26,689 nt of DNA from Armatimonadaceae bacterium (GTDB lineage: Bacteria > Armatimonadota > Armatimonadia > Armatimonadales > Armatimonadaceae): contig JAUJNC010000049.1 of assembly GCA_030446525.1 (NCBI GenBank), positions 1 to 26,689 of the forward strand, written 5' to 3'. The notes beneath the pieces are model-generated. The model saw only the letters and a list, made by a program, of their open reading frames with translations. It did no database searches and was not told the origin of the DNA. The translations under genes were made by a program, and so were the position numbers. Positions 1-7,546 of the stretch are shown in pieces (positions within the stretch are counted from its first letter, which is position 1; the number at the start of each line of letters is the position of its first letter).

Positions 1-1015
1 CGTCGGCGAGGGCCGGGATGGAGTGGACGAGGGCGTCCTGAACGTCCTCCGGCAGACTCGTGTTGGCCCCCTGCACGTACACCGAATCGGTCAGCCAGCC
101 CTCCGGTTCGAGGAAGAGGCCGTGGCTGGCCTTGTCGGCGAAGCGGACGACCTTGTCCTCGATCGACGGGCAGTAGCGCGGCCCGACCCCTTCGATATGC
201 CCGCCGTACATCGCCGAGCGCTGCAGGTTGTCGCGGATGACCGCGTGCGTGCGCGCGTTCGTGTAGGTCAGCCACGACGGCAGCAGCCCCTCCCACCGGC
301 GGGGCGGAGTGCGGAACGAGAAGGGCGGCGCGTCCGGGTCCGAGGGCTGCGGCTCGGTGCGGGAAAAGTCGACGGACCCCCTGGCCACGCGCGGCGTCGT
401 GCCCGTCTTGAGGCGCCCCAGCGGGAAGCCGAGCGCGGCCAGCGATCGGGACAGGCCGTAGGCGGCCGCCTCGCCGGAGCGCCCCGCTTCCCACCGGCGC
501 TCGCCGATGTGGCACAAACCGCGCAGGAAGGTGCCCGTCGTCACCACGATCGCCGGGGCGAGGTACTCGGCGCCGTCCACGCAGCGCACGCCGGCGGCGC
601 GGGCCGTCGCGGCGCCGGGCGCGCCTTCGGTCAGGATGTCGTCCACCATCGCCTCGGCGAGCGTCAGGTCCGGCGTGGCGGCGAGCAGCGCCTGCATCGT
701 CTCCGGGTACCGCGCCTTATCCACCTGCGCCCGGAGGGCGCGCACCGCCGGGCCCTTGCCGGTGTTCAGCATCCGCAGGTGGGTCAGCGTAGCGTCCGTG
801 ACCACGGCCATCGCGCCGCCGAGCGCGTCCACCTCGCGCACGAGGTGCCCCTTGGCGGGGCCGCCGACGGAGCAGTTGCACGGCAGCCAGCCGATGCGCT
901 CGCGGCTGCCGGTCACGAGCAGCGTTTGGCAGCCCATGCGCGCCGCGGCGAGCGACGCCTCGCACCCGGCGTGCCCGCCCCCGATCACGATGACGTCGTA
1001 GCTGGCAGTAGACAT
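1..1015 (-). CDS. mnmG: MnmG (GidA), tRNA wobble-uridine modification enzyme, 5' part
   Basis: This is the N-terminal 338 residues of the FAD-dependent subunit that works with MnmE to add the carboxymethylaminomethyl group to uridine 34 of certain tRNAs. The gene runs off the left edge; the family is about 620 residues. The protein opens with the dinucleotide-binding motif VIGGGHAGCEASLAAARMG. It then shows the family hallmarks PCNCSVGGPAKGHLVREV near residue 45 and LNTGKGPAVRALRAQ near residue 85. Later it carries LKTGTTPRV and RYCPSIEDKVVRF, both typical of MnmG. The ATG at 1015 is chosen because GGGAGGAG sits 4-8 bases upstream. No frame break is seen in this part. Identification is firm from the motifs; expression from the short upstream promoter is inferred. 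Confidence 0.95.
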   Translation of the reverse strand, partial: MSTASYDVIVIGGGHAGCEASLAAARMGCQTLLVTGSRERIGWLPCNCSVGGPAKGHLVREVDALGGAMAVVTDATLTHLRMLNTGKGPAVRALRAQVDKARYPETMQALLAATPDLTLAEAMVDDILTEGAPGAATARAAGVRCVDGAEYLAPAIVVTTGTFLRGLCHIGERRWEAGRSGEAAAYGLSRSLAALGFPLGRLKTGTTPRVARGSVDFSRTEPQPSDPDAPPFSFRTPPRRWEGLLPSWLTYTNARTHAVIRDNLQRSAMYGGHIEGVGPRYCPSIEDKVVRFADKASHGLFLEPEGWLTDSVYVQGANTSLPEDVQDALVHSIPALAD

Positions 1016-1027
1016 GCTTCTCCTCCC

Positions 1028-1036
1028 ATTATAGCA
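1028..1036 (-). promoter_or_regulatory. Extended -10 promoter of mnmG
   Basis: The minus strand reads TGCTATAAT, a consensus -10 with the TGn extension. No good -35 is visible 17-18 bases upstream. The -10 ends only 12 bases before the mnmG ATG, so a start about 7 bases downstream would fall inside or next to the ribosome binding site and give a very short leader. Confidence 0.5.
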
Positions 1037-1101
1037 CGGGGGCGAGGGAAGATGCCCGGGTCGCGCGCCTTCGGGGCACGCTGCGGCTCCCTGCGGCTCG
1101 T

Positions 1102-1131
1102 TTGACAGCCCGCTTCGGCCTGTGCTATACT
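1102..1131 (+). promoter_or_regulatory. Near-consensus sigma-70 promoter of the small membrane protein gene
   Basis: TTGACA at 1102-1107 and TATACT at 1126-1131 are separated by 18 bases. The -35 is perfect and the -10 differs from consensus at one base. It faces the gene starting at 1174 and diverges from the mnmG promoter about 70 bases away. Confidence 0.75.
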
Positions 1132-1173
1132 TTCGCGTAGGAAACCTGGAGCCAGTGCAAGTGAGGCGACCCG

Positions 1174-1410
1174 ATGACCGACAACGCAGTGCCCGCCCCG
1201 TCATCCAATGCCTATATCGTCGTCGGCGTCGTCGCGGCGGCAGTCTCGGCGGTCACGGCCGCCTACATCTTCTGGTCACGGTCGCGCCAGATGGCGCCGC
1301 ACGCGGAGACGGTGCAGGAGCTCCTGGACCGGTGTCATAGCCAGGTGCGCGACATCGAAAAGCGGCTCGCCGACCTCCACCCGCCCCTGACCCCCGGCTC
1401 GGCGATGTGA
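1174..1410 (+). CDS. Small single-pass membrane protein, unknown function
   Basis: This 78-residue protein is not one I recognise. Residues 13-34 form one hydrophobic segment (AYIVVGVVAAAVSAVTAAYIF) followed by basic residues (WSRSRQ). That suggests an N-out, C-in or anchored protein with a short cytoplasmic tail. Residues 43-67 are a charged, probably coiled helix (ETVQELLDRCHSQVRDIEKR). The ATG at 1174 has GAGG 7 bases upstream and lies 43 bases after a near-consensus promoter. The combination of promoter, ribosome binding site and plausible topology supports a real gene. Other reading frames in this stretch lack these signals. Confidence 0.65.
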   Translation: MTDNAVPAPSSNAYIVVGVVAAAVSAVTAAYIFWSRSRQMAPHAETVQELLDRCHSQVRDIEKRLADLHPPLTPGSAM

Positions 1411-1412
1411 CG

Positions 1413-1437
1413 CCGGGCGGGCGACGGCGCCCGCCGG
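1413..1437. terminator. Hairpin between converging genes
   Basis: CCGG-G-CGGGCG and CGCCCG-CCGG form a 10-bp stem with one bulged G and an ACGG loop, between the stop codons of the small membrane protein (1410) and the deacetylase (1438). There is no U-tract, so it may act as a bidirectional transcript end or RNA 3' stabiliser rather than a strong intrinsic terminator. Confidence 0.4.
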
Positions 1438-2205
1438 TCACAACCCCGTTCTTACACCACGGATGTACGCCGCCACGGCGGCGACCGTGTCTATCCACAG
1501 GCCGCTGGCCGGGTCCCGCGCGTGCCGGCACAGTGCGTCGAGCGTGCCTGCGAGGAACGTCTGCCGCGCGCCCTCCCCGACGTCGTGGCCCACCAGGACG
1601 AGCCAGCCCCCTTCGCTCGCGGCCTTCTCCACCCACGGGAGGACCTGCTCGAAGGGCGCTCCGTCGGCGTCCCTGCCCATCACCTGGGCGAGGTCACAAA
1701 AGCCGGGGTCGTTGGCGCCCTCGTCCCGGAAGCCGCGCCCGGCCACGAAGCGCTCGGCGACGAGGGGGACATAGCTTCGCACCCCCCGCCCGCGGCCCAC
1801 GAACGTCTGCCCGCACGGGTACGCGAAAGTGACCGGCGTCGCGCCCAGCGCCTGTCGGAGGAACGCGTCCGCCTCCGTCAGGTCGGCCTCCATCTGCTCC
1901 AGCGTCCAGTCCTCCAGCGCCCGCCCGCGCGCGAAGGCGAAGTTGCCGCTGCACGGGTGGCGCAGGGTGTGGCTGCCGATCTCGTGACCGTCTGCCCGAA
2001 CGCGCCGCCAGTCGCCCGGGCGCTTCTCCACGCCCGCGGGGCTGACGTAAAAGGTCGCCTTGACGCCGTGCGCGTCCAGGATCGGCAGCCCCACGTCGAG
2101 CTGCGACGGCCGCGCGTCGTCAAAGCTGAGGCTGATGGCCGCGCGCTTGCCGGACGGCCACACGAACGGTTGCCCGTGTTCAGCGGACCGAGCGCGGCCT
2201 GTCAT
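1438..2205 (-). CDS. Polysaccharide deacetylase (NodB-homology, CE4)
   Basis: This 255-residue protein has the motifs of carbohydrate esterase family 4, metal-dependent enzymes that remove N- or O-acetyl groups from peptidoglycan, chitin-like or exopolysaccharide chains. Residues 24-31 (AISLSFDD) carry the catalytic base and metal-binding aspartates. HEIGSHTLRHP near residue 74 gives the H-x3-H metal pair. FAYPCGQT near 127 and LVLVGHD near 200 fit the later motifs. There is no clear signal peptide, so the protein is either cytoplasmic or has an undetected export route. The ATG at 2205 overlaps the end of the upstream gene by 26 bases and has only a weak ribosome binding site, so coupled translation is likely. 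Fold assignment is secure; substrate is unknown. Confidence 0.88.
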   Translation of the reverse strand: MTGRARSAEHGQPFVWPSGKRAAISLSFDDARPSQLDVGLPILDAHGVKATFYVSPAGVEKRPGDWRRVRADGHEIGSHTLRHPCSGNFAFARGRALEDWTLEQMEADLTEADAFLRQALGATPVTFAYPCGQTFVGRGRGVRSYVPLVAERFVAGRGFRDEGANDPGFCDLAQVMGRDADGAPFEQVLPWVEKAASEGGWLVLVGHDVGEGARQTFLAGTLDALCRHARDPASGLWIDTVAAVAAYIRGVRTGL

Positions 2206-2548
2206 GTTCCCAAACGTGCACGGCGCTCGGGGAGTACCGGTCCCTGATCCGGAGGCCTGATCCCTGTATACCGATCAGCATTCCCGAAGAGGGAGGCGGC
2301 GGCGCAGGCGCCGCGTAGGGCCGGTAGGTCCAGGGGATCACCTTCGGCGACTCCCGTACCCACAGGGGGCTCTCCTCCATCTCCGCGAAAGGGGCAGCAG
2401 CAGGAAACGCCTTTTTGACAAAGCACTTCTGGGGGCGCGGCCTCGACTGCAGCTGCCCGGTTTCCGCCATCCACAAGGGCAGCGCGACCGCCTCGCCAGC
2501 CAGAACATACGCCAGTGTACGCGTCCACCGGGAACCGTTTTTCCGCAT
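2180..2548 (-). CDS. Hypothetical protein with N-terminal hydrophobic helix
   Basis: This 122-residue protein is not recognised. The ATG at 2548 was preferred over one 14 codons further upstream because GGAGGAG lies 6 bases before it. Residues 9-28 (TLAYVLAGEAVALPLWMA) could be a membrane anchor or uncleaved signal. The rest is polar and proline rich, including an APAPPPPSSG stretch, and resembles an exported low-complexity tail. It overlaps the start of the deacetylase gene by 26 bases and shares its direction, so the two probably form a transcription unit. A link to envelope polysaccharide is only guilt by association. Confidence 0.55.
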   Translation of the reverse strand: MRKNGSRWTRTLAYVLAGEAVALPLWMAETGQLQSRPRPQKCFVKKAFPAAAPFAEMEESPLWVRESPKVIPWTYRPYAAPAPPPPSSGMLIGIQGSGLRIRDRYSPSAVHVWEHDRPRSVR

Positions 2549-2599
2549 CGCTCGTCTCCTCCGTGACATAGCTTCCTGATCGGACCGCATTTTTCCTTT

Positions 2600-3130
2600 T
2601 TAGACGACGGCCACGCCGATAAAGTTGCCGATCTCGCCGGCCAGATCACGGACCTCGCGCTCGTCGTAGGAGCTGTGGAGCGTGATTTCGTGGCCGTCGG
2701 CGTAGACGACGGCCAGTTGGTAACAGTAGGCGTCGTCCGGGTCGCGCACCGGATGCACGCGCACGTACTCGATCCTCCGGAGCGGGGTGACTATCTCGCC
2801 GTTCCTGAGGAAGAGGCCGGCCGCCCGGTGGAAGGAGAAGACGAGGCGGGAGCGGTCCGCCTTGATCAGGTAGAACGGGACCAGAAACAGCATCAGCAGC
2901 AGGGCGACCAGCCACAAGAAGCCCAGGTGGTTGCCGCGCGGGTGGAAGAACGCGCCGTCACCGCGCGCGTGCGAGCCGTGCAGATCCTGCACGAGGCCCA
3001 GCAGCCCCAGCGCCGTGACACACACAAGCGCCAGAAGGAAGAGCGGGCAGCCGGCGGCCAGAAGGCGGTCGTTGGTCGGCTGCGTCAGCGTCAGACGCTC
3101 ATCATCTTTGAAGACGTCGAACCGGCTCAT
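2600..3130 (-). CDS. Membrane protein with two helices and a PH-like C-terminal domain, unknown function
   Basis: This is a 176-residue protein. Residues 24-48 (AAGCPLFLLALVCVTALGLLG in part) and 70-90 (LGFLWLVALLLMLFLVPFYLI) are two membrane spans. The C-terminal half has an alternating hydrophobic pattern (RLVFSFHRAAGLFLRNGEI, IEYVRVHPV, YQLAVVYADGHEITLHSS). This pattern resembles the small bacterial PH-like or YdbT-type domains that follow a membrane hairpin. No catalytic motif is visible. The ATG at 3130 has a weak GGGGAA upstream. It lies 51 bases before the hypothetical gene ending at 2180 and in the same direction. The protein is real by codon use and topology; its function is unknown. 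Confidence 0.7.
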   Translation of the reverse strand: MSRFDVFKDDERLTLTQPTNDRLLAAGCPLFLLALVCVTALGLLGLVQDLHGSHARGDGAFFHPRGNHLGFLWLVALLLMLFLVPFYLIKADRSRLVFSFHRAAGLFLRNGEIVTPLRRIEYVRVHPVRDPDDAYCYQLAVVYADGHEITLHSSYDEREVRDLAGEIGNFIGVAVV

Positions 3131-3173
3131 CGGCGTTCCCCGGGGCCGCCGGGGGATCGGACCTCCGGGCAGC

Positions 3174-3187
3174 CATCCTTCAGGATG
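3174..3187. repeat. Small inverted repeat upstream of the two-helix membrane protein
   Basis: CATCCT-TC-AGGATG is a perfect 6-bp inverted repeat 44 bases upstream of the ATG at 3130. It could be an operator or a leader hairpin. Chance occurrence is possible. Confidence 0.25.
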
Positions 3188-3207
3188 ATGGTACCCGTTA
3201 GCGGGGC

Positions 3208-3248
3208 AAAAAAGTGCGTGACCCGGCGGCGCCCGGATGCCGGGTCAC
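3208..3248 (-). terminator. Rho-independent terminator of the PhoU-like gene
   Basis: On the minus strand GTGACCCGGC and GCCGGGTCAC form a perfect 10-bp stem with an 11-base loop, followed after 4 bases by six T residues. It begins 8 bases after the stop codon at 3256. This is the clearest intrinsic terminator in the window. Confidence 0.88.
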
Positions 3249-3255
3249 GAGGGCC

Positions 3256-3945
3256 TCAGGCTGGGACCCGCGTGCCGGAGCGGGCAACCCCGGCGACGCG
3301 CGCGACGATCCGGGCCATGTTCTCGGCGGCTACCATGATGCTCCAGATGATGCCGCGGATCACGCGGAGCGCGTCCGCGGGGAGGCGGGCGCCGGCCCCG
3401 CGCAGTTCCGCTTCGGCCTTCGCGCGCGCGGCATCCACGCCGCGGTACGCGGCCGCGCCGTCGCCCTGCCCCAAAGCGGCGCTCCCGTCGGCCAGGGCGG
3501 CCGCGGCGTCGGCCAGCCGGCCGAGCGCCTTGCCGAGCGGGCTTGTCTCCGCCGACACGCCCGCCCCGGAGGCGTCGGCGCGGAGCAGCCGCGACAGCCG
3601 CGCCGCCTCGCGGGCGCCGCGCACGACACAGCGCAGGTCGGCGATGCACCGGATAATGCCCGTAACCTGCTGTTCCTGCTGCGCGGACAGGCGGGGCTGC
3701 AAAAGAAGCGCGCGGGCCCTGGTTTCCACGTCCGCCGCGACCGCGTCACTATCGGGCATCGTCACGGCAGGCCGGTCGCGGCCCGGACAAAGATGCCCCG
3801 CCCCCGAGGACAGCGCCTCGGACGCGGCGCGGAGCAGCGCGCGCCGGCTTTCATCCAGCGCGGACAGGTCGGGATCATACGGAGCCGCCGCGCGGGGGCG
3901 GGGGCCAGAAGCGCCCGTCACGGCACTCATAGCGCAGGACATCAC
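3256..3945 (-). CDS. PhoU-like helical-bundle protein
   Basis: This 229-residue all-helical, alanine-rich protein appears to have two related helical-bundle halves. The first contains LLLQPRLSAQQEQQVTGIIR followed by IADLRCVVRGAREAARLSRL. This matches the layout of PhoU, where the segment after a conserved DLR leads to an ERIGDxAxNIA helix. The second ends in IRGIIWSIMVAAENMARIVA, which aligns in shape with VARNLERIGDHAxNIAE. The acidic metal-binding E-x3-D residues of canonical PhoU are not preserved, so it may have lost phosphate-signalling function. AGGAG lies 6 bases before a GTG at 3945 (ATG at 3942 is an alternative). The gene stands alone with its own terminator and no pst or phoB neighbours. 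The family call is moderate. Confidence 0.55.
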   Translation of the reverse strand: MMSCAMSAVTGASGPRPRAAAPYDPDLSALDESRRALLRAASEALSSGAGHLCPGRDRPAVTMPDSDAVAADVETRARALLLQPRLSAQQEQQVTGIIRCIADLRCVVRGAREAARLSRLLRADASGAGVSAETSPLGKALGRLADAAAALADGSAALGQGDGAAAYRGVDAARAKAEAELRGAGARLPADALRVIRGIIWSIMVAAENMARIVARVAGVARSGTRVPA

Positions 3946-4060
3946 GATTCACTCCTCAGACAAGAACCAGGGTTGGTTGTCCGGGGTGCAAAAACCGTGC
4001 CTGCGCCGCCCGCCGCGCGAACCTCACACGAACAGGGAAGGGGGCCTACTTTCACCCCCC

Positions 4061-4089
4061 TTGACATCTCGGCCGGCGCGAGGTAGCCT
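4061..4089 (+). promoter_or_regulatory. Promoter-like pair ahead of a broken gene
   Basis: A perfect TTGACA at 4061-4066 and TAGCCT at 4084-4089 are separated by 17 bases and face a reading frame starting at ATG 4102. It appears to be a surviving promoter of a gene whose body was deleted. Confidence 0.5.
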
Positions 4090-4091
4090 AA

Positions 4092-4601
4092 CACGCATCA
4101 GATGCTTACCATGAACGACCTCGCGGTCAAGGCCGGCATTTCCCGAAGAACCTGGGCGTGTACAAGTGCCCACAGGCGCCGCCGCGGCGCGCGACAAACT
4201 CGCCGGGCTACAACTATTCGGACGAGCAAGGGGCGGGCAACACGAACTACTACCTGAACGGCATCGTCGCGGACCGGCCGCTGGCAGTGATTCCCGCCCC
4301 CGCCGACATCATTTTCCTGCACGAAACGAGCGTGCTCACCCGCACCTGCCAGGTGCGACCGTACCTCGTACCGAACCCGCCGGCCGCCCGCGAAGCGAAC
4401 ACGGCTACCTACGACCTGATCCACAGCGAAGGCGCGAACCTGCTGTTTTGCGACGGCCACAGCAAGTGGCAGAAGAAGATGTCGATCCGGTTCGCTCAGT
4501 TCGGTATGACCGGGACCGCCTGTCCGCCGGACCGAACCTTCCGCGCCGACATGGCCGGAGCGGAGGCGGACCGTAACGTCACCTGCCCGCTCGCGTTCTA
4601 G
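4092..4601 (+). pseudogene. 3' remnant of an H-X9-DG (DUF1559-type) prepilin-like protein
   Basis: The frame ending at 4601 encodes about 150 residues that match only the C-terminal half of the large DUF1559 family of pseudopilin-like exported proteins. FPKNLGVYKCP is the usual 'variable position followed by CP' segment. The frame HSEGANLLFCDGH gives histidine, nine residues, then DG, which is the family signature. The N-terminal type IV pilin helix (TLIELLVVIAIIAIL-like) is absent. The frame is open only back to a stop at 4089 and has no good start; the GTG at 4158 has no ribosome binding site. In another frame, ATG 4102 begins MLTMNDLAVKAGISRR, which resembles the first helix-turn-helix of a regulator, then becomes nonsense. 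I read this as a deletion scar joining two genes. Confidence 0.7.
4102..4257 (+). pseudogene. Helix-turn-helix-like N-terminal fragment fused to foreign DNA
   Basis: From ATG 4102 (a second ATG lies at 4111) the frame begins LTMNDLAVKAGISRRT, a pattern typical of the first DNA-binding helices of LacI, MerR or similar regulators. After about codon 15 the translation turns into low-complexity basic sequence and stops at 4257. From the same point, a different frame carries the H-X9-DG remnant. The match is only about 15 residues, so the assignment is tentative. Confidence 0.3.
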
Positions 4602-4638
4602 AGGACGGAAGTTCCGGATGGGCCAACGCCCGCCGCGA

Positions 4639-6019
4639 CTACGCCGGGCTGAGCATCGCCTTTGCCGCCGCCGAGGGCGTCCGCTCGACCGACAGCACGG
4701 GCCGGCAAACCGCGCGCGCCAGCTCGCCCAGGCGCATCTCGTCCAGAAACAGGTTTTCGCCGTCGCGCAGCATGACCGAGGGGAGGATGACCGTCTCGTT
4801 GAGGTCGAACGCCGGGTCGGTGAGCGCGCCAGCGATGTCGCGCCCGGTCAACAGCCCGGCGACGGAGATGTTGCCCTCGAAGAACCGGTTGTGGACGACG
4901 CAAACGTTGACCGACAGCCCCTCGACCCGGTTCATCGTGTCGGCGGTTCGCCGCACGAGCGACGCCGGCATCTCCCCCGTGACCAGGGTGAAGGAGCGGG
5001 GTGGGGGAGCGAGCGCGGCAGGGAGCGGGCGACTTTGTTCATGTCTTCCAGGAACAGCCGCACCTGAGGCCGATGCCGTCCGCGAGCTGCGGGAAGCCCT
5101 CGTAGTGGCCGCGCGGCGGCACCTCGCGCCCGGCGTTCAGGTAAAACTCGTCCGACAGGAACAGGAACCGCGACCCCAGGGTTTTGCGGAACCGCTCGCG
5201 GTGCCCCTCGGCCCAGTCCAGGAGCTCCCCGGCGTAGCGCGCGTCCACGGTCGTGAGCGGCGCCTGCCGGTCGCGGAACTGCGTCAGACCGACGGGGACG
5301 ACGGCCAGGGAAAGGACGCCGCCGTAGGTGCCCCGCGCCGCCGGGTGCAGGGCCGCCAGCTCCTCAACGGTGCGCTCCAGCTCGGTGCCGTCGTTGTAGC
5401 CGGGGCACAGCACCACCTGCCCGTGCACCTGGATCCGGGCGTCGGCAAGCTGCGCGAGCCGCGGCAGGATCGGCTCGGGCCCCTTGCGGCCCAGCATCCG
5501 CCCGCGCACCTCGGGACTGGTGGCGTGGATGCTGACGAACATCGGCGACAGCTTCTGCTCCATGATGCGCGCGAACTCGTCCTCGCGCAGGTTGGTGAGG
5601 GTGATATAGTTGCCATGGAGGAACGAGAGCCGGTAGTCGTCGTCCTTGACATACAGCGAGCCGCGCAGACCCTTGGGCTGCTGGTACAGGAAGCAGAAGA
5701 CGCACTTGTTCTTGCAGATGTGGATGCGGTCGAACAGGTCGTCGGCGAAGGTGATGCCCAGGTCCTCGTCGTAGCCCTTGGCGATCCGCGCCAGACGCCG
5801 CTCGCCCGCGCGCTCGTACTCGACCTCGACGCTCTCGCCCGCCGTGTGGAAGCGCCAGTCGACGATGTCGCGCAGCGGCGCGCCGCCCACGGTCAGCACC
5901 CGGTCTCCCACCCGCAAACCCATGCGGTCGGCCGCGCTCTGGGGCTCGACGGCCTCCACCACGTTCTTCGGCTTGCGCCGCTCCAAAGCCGGAGCGACCT
6001 CATTCTCCGCGTTCAGCAT
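4639..6019 (-). pseudogene. DUF512 protein: PDZ plus radical-SAM domain, two frame changes near the C-terminus
   Basis: The intact part (326 residues, 6019 to 5039) starts with a PDZ-like domain at about residues 15-75 (DRMGLRVGDRVLTVGG). A radical-SAM core follows with C102-x3-C106-x2-C109 (ICKNKCVFCF), which should bind a 4Fe-4S cluster. The rest of the DUF512 domain follows (HGNYITLTNL, FVSIHATSPEVR, RGTYGGVLSLAVVPVGLT, SRFLFLSDEFY). Near 5060 the frame must shift to read VRLFLEDMNKVARSLP. It must shift again near 5000 to read RSFTLVTGEMPASLVRRTAD and continue to the stop at 4639. Joined, it would give about 450 residues, the normal family length. The family's biochemical role is not established. 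The two breaks may be sequencing indels, because the coding text on both sides is well conserved. Confidence 0.85.
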
Positions 6020-6027
6020 AACATAAC

Positions 6028-6057
6028 ATTATACCTCCGGGGGGGGAGGGGGCGCAA
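6028..6057 (-). promoter_or_regulatory. Promoter of the DUF512 gene, possibly leaderless
   Basis: On the minus strand TTGCGC and a perfect TATAAT are separated by 18 bases. The TATAAT ends 8 bases before the ATG at 6019, so transcription would start at or within a base or two of the start codon. GGAGG overlaps the region upstream of the -10 and would not be transcribed. Confidence 0.5.
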
Positions 6058-6090
6058 ACTGGGTATGAAAGAACGGGAAGGGACCGCTGC

Positions 6091-6720
6091 ATGCTCGAAT
6101 GGATAACCAACACGATGAACTCCCTGGGATACCTGGGTGTCGTGGGCCTGATGTTTCTGGAGAACGTTTTCCCCCCGATCCCCTCGGAGCTCATCATGCC
6201 GCTGGCCGGATTCACGACGACGCAGGGCAGGCTCTCCTTCTGGGGCGTGGTCCTGGCCGGCGTGATCGGCTCCGTTCTGGGACAGCTGCCGCTCTACTAC
6301 CTGGGAAAGAAGGTGGGCGAGGAGCGACTGAAGGCGTGGGCCGACAAGCACGGCAAGTGGCTCACCATCTCGGGCAAGGACATCGAGAAGGCCAAGAGCT
6401 GGTTTGACCGGCACGGCGGGGGCGCCGTGTTCTTCTGCCGCCTGATCCCCGGCGTCCGCTCGCTGATCTCCATCCCGGCGGGCTTCGACAACATGAACCT
6501 GGCCCTGTTCCTGCTCTACTCGGCGCTCGGCACGGCGTTGTGGGCCGGCGTCCTGGCGTACCTCGGGCGGCTGCTGGGCAACAACTACCAGAAGGTGGAA
6601 CAGTACCTCGGCCCCGTCACCTACGTCGTGTTCGGCGCCCTCGCCCTCGCGATCTTCCTCTGGGTCAGGAAGCGCAAAAAAGAGGGCGGGGAGGGCGCGC
6701 CGTCCGAGGGCGTGTCCTGA
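6091..6720 (+). CDS. DedA-family inner membrane protein
   Basis: This 209-residue DedA/SNARE-associated family protein belongs to a group of membrane proteins. Some recently characterised members act as undecaprenyl-phosphate or phosphatidyl-lipid flippases needed for envelope integrity. Family features are FLENVFPPIPSELIMPLAGF at residues 22-41, the G-x3-G segment GSVLGQLPLYYLGKKVGEE, and FCRLIPGVRSLISIPAG near residue 115 (the F/G-R-x2-P-x-R-x3-x2-P-A-G signature). The protein has four to five hydrophobic spans and a basic C-terminus (RKRKKEGG). The ATG at 6091 has GGGAAGGGA about 6 bases upstream. It precedes the methyltransferase gene by 16 bases, so the two are probably co-transcribed. 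Confidence 0.93.
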   Translation: MLEWITNTMNSLGYLGVVGLMFLENVFPPIPSELIMPLAGFTTTQGRLSFWGVVLAGVIGSVLGQLPLYYLGKKVGEERLKAWADKHGKWLTISGKDIEKAKSWFDRHGGGAVFFCRLIPGVRSLISIPAGFDNMNLALFLLYSALGTALWAGVLAYLGRLLGNNYQKVEQYLGPVTYVVFGALALAIFLWVRKRKKEGGEGAPSEGVS

Positions 6721-6736
6721 CCCGGAGGAAGAAGCC

Positions 6737-7378
6737 GTGTCGCCGTTACCTCCGGACGCGTTCCGGCGCGATGACGAAACGCCGGACGAGGCGTTTTACC
6801 AGGTTCCCCGTTTGGTGACGCACATCGACGAGGGGGCCATCGCGGCCGTGACACGGCTTTACCGCGAGTGGCTCCCGGCCGGCGGCGCGATCCTGGACCT
6901 GATGAGCAGCTGGGTCAGCCATCTGCCGCCGGAGGTCTGTTACCGCCGCGTGGTCGGGCTGGGCATGAACCGCGAGGAGCTTGCCGCCAACCCGCGGCTC
7001 GACGAGTACGTGGTACAAAACCTGAACCGGACGCCCGCCCTTCCGTTCGAGGACGGCGCCTTCGACGGCGGCGGCATCTGCGTGTCGATCCAGTACCTGC
7101 AACAGCCGGTCGCGGTTCTGCGCGAGGCCGGGCGCGTGCTGCGCGCCGGCGCGCCGCTCGTGATCACCTTCTCCGACCGCTGCTTCCCGACCAAGGCGGT
7201 GGCGGTCTGGCAGGCGCTGGGCGTCGCGGAGCACGGGCGGTTGGTGGAGCACTATCTGCGCGAAGCGGGCAACTGGACCGAGATCGAGCGGTTCGACCGC
7301 AGCCTGAGCCCTCCGGGCGGCGACCCGCTGTATGCGGCGATCGGGCGCAGCCGTGGTGCGGAGGGGGATGCCGCTTGA
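6737..7378 (+). CDS. Class I SAM-dependent methyltransferase
   Basis: This 213-residue protein has the order of a Methyltransf_11-type Rossmann domain. ILDLMSSWVSHLP at about residues 52-64 occupies motif I, which binds the methyl donor, although the usual glycine-rich E/DxGxGxG is replaced by DLMSSW. VVGLGMNREEL near 73 is the acidic-loop region. LPFEDGAFDGGGICVSIQYL near 98-117 is motif IV, and EAGRVLRAGAPLVITFSDRCF is the post-motif 'VLKPGG' strand. The DLMSSWVSH variant occurs in a conserved bacterial subfamily without a firmly known substrate. GTG at 6737 is chosen because GGAGG lies 7 bases upstream. It follows dedA by 16 bases. Confidence 0.82.
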   Translation: MSPLPPDAFRRDDETPDEAFYQVPRLVTHIDEGAIAAVTRLYREWLPAGGAILDLMSSWVSHLPPEVCYRRVVGLGMNREELAANPRLDEYVVQNLNRTPALPFEDGAFDGGGICVSIQYLQQPVAVLREAGRVLRAGAPLVITFSDRCFPTKAVAVWQALGVAEHGRLVEHYLREAGNWTEIERFDRSLSPPGGDPLYAAIGRSRGAEGDAA

Positions 7379-7546
7379 AAGCAGGCGCCTGCCGAAAGAA
7401 AGTTTTGTGGCCACGGCCTGTCTTGGCGTACATCCGCAAGATTACCGGGTACATACACAACGGTCTGTAGCAGCGAGGTTGACGTCACGTGCGCGCCGGC
7501 TGTCGATGTCGCAGGCTGAATCCCGGCCGAAAAAGGAGAGCTAGTC

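Noticed and set aside
4772..6106. Plus-strand open frame of 444 codons
   Set aside because: It lies antisense to the DUF512 gene, has valine/alanine/arginine-rich low-complexity translation and no recognisable motif.
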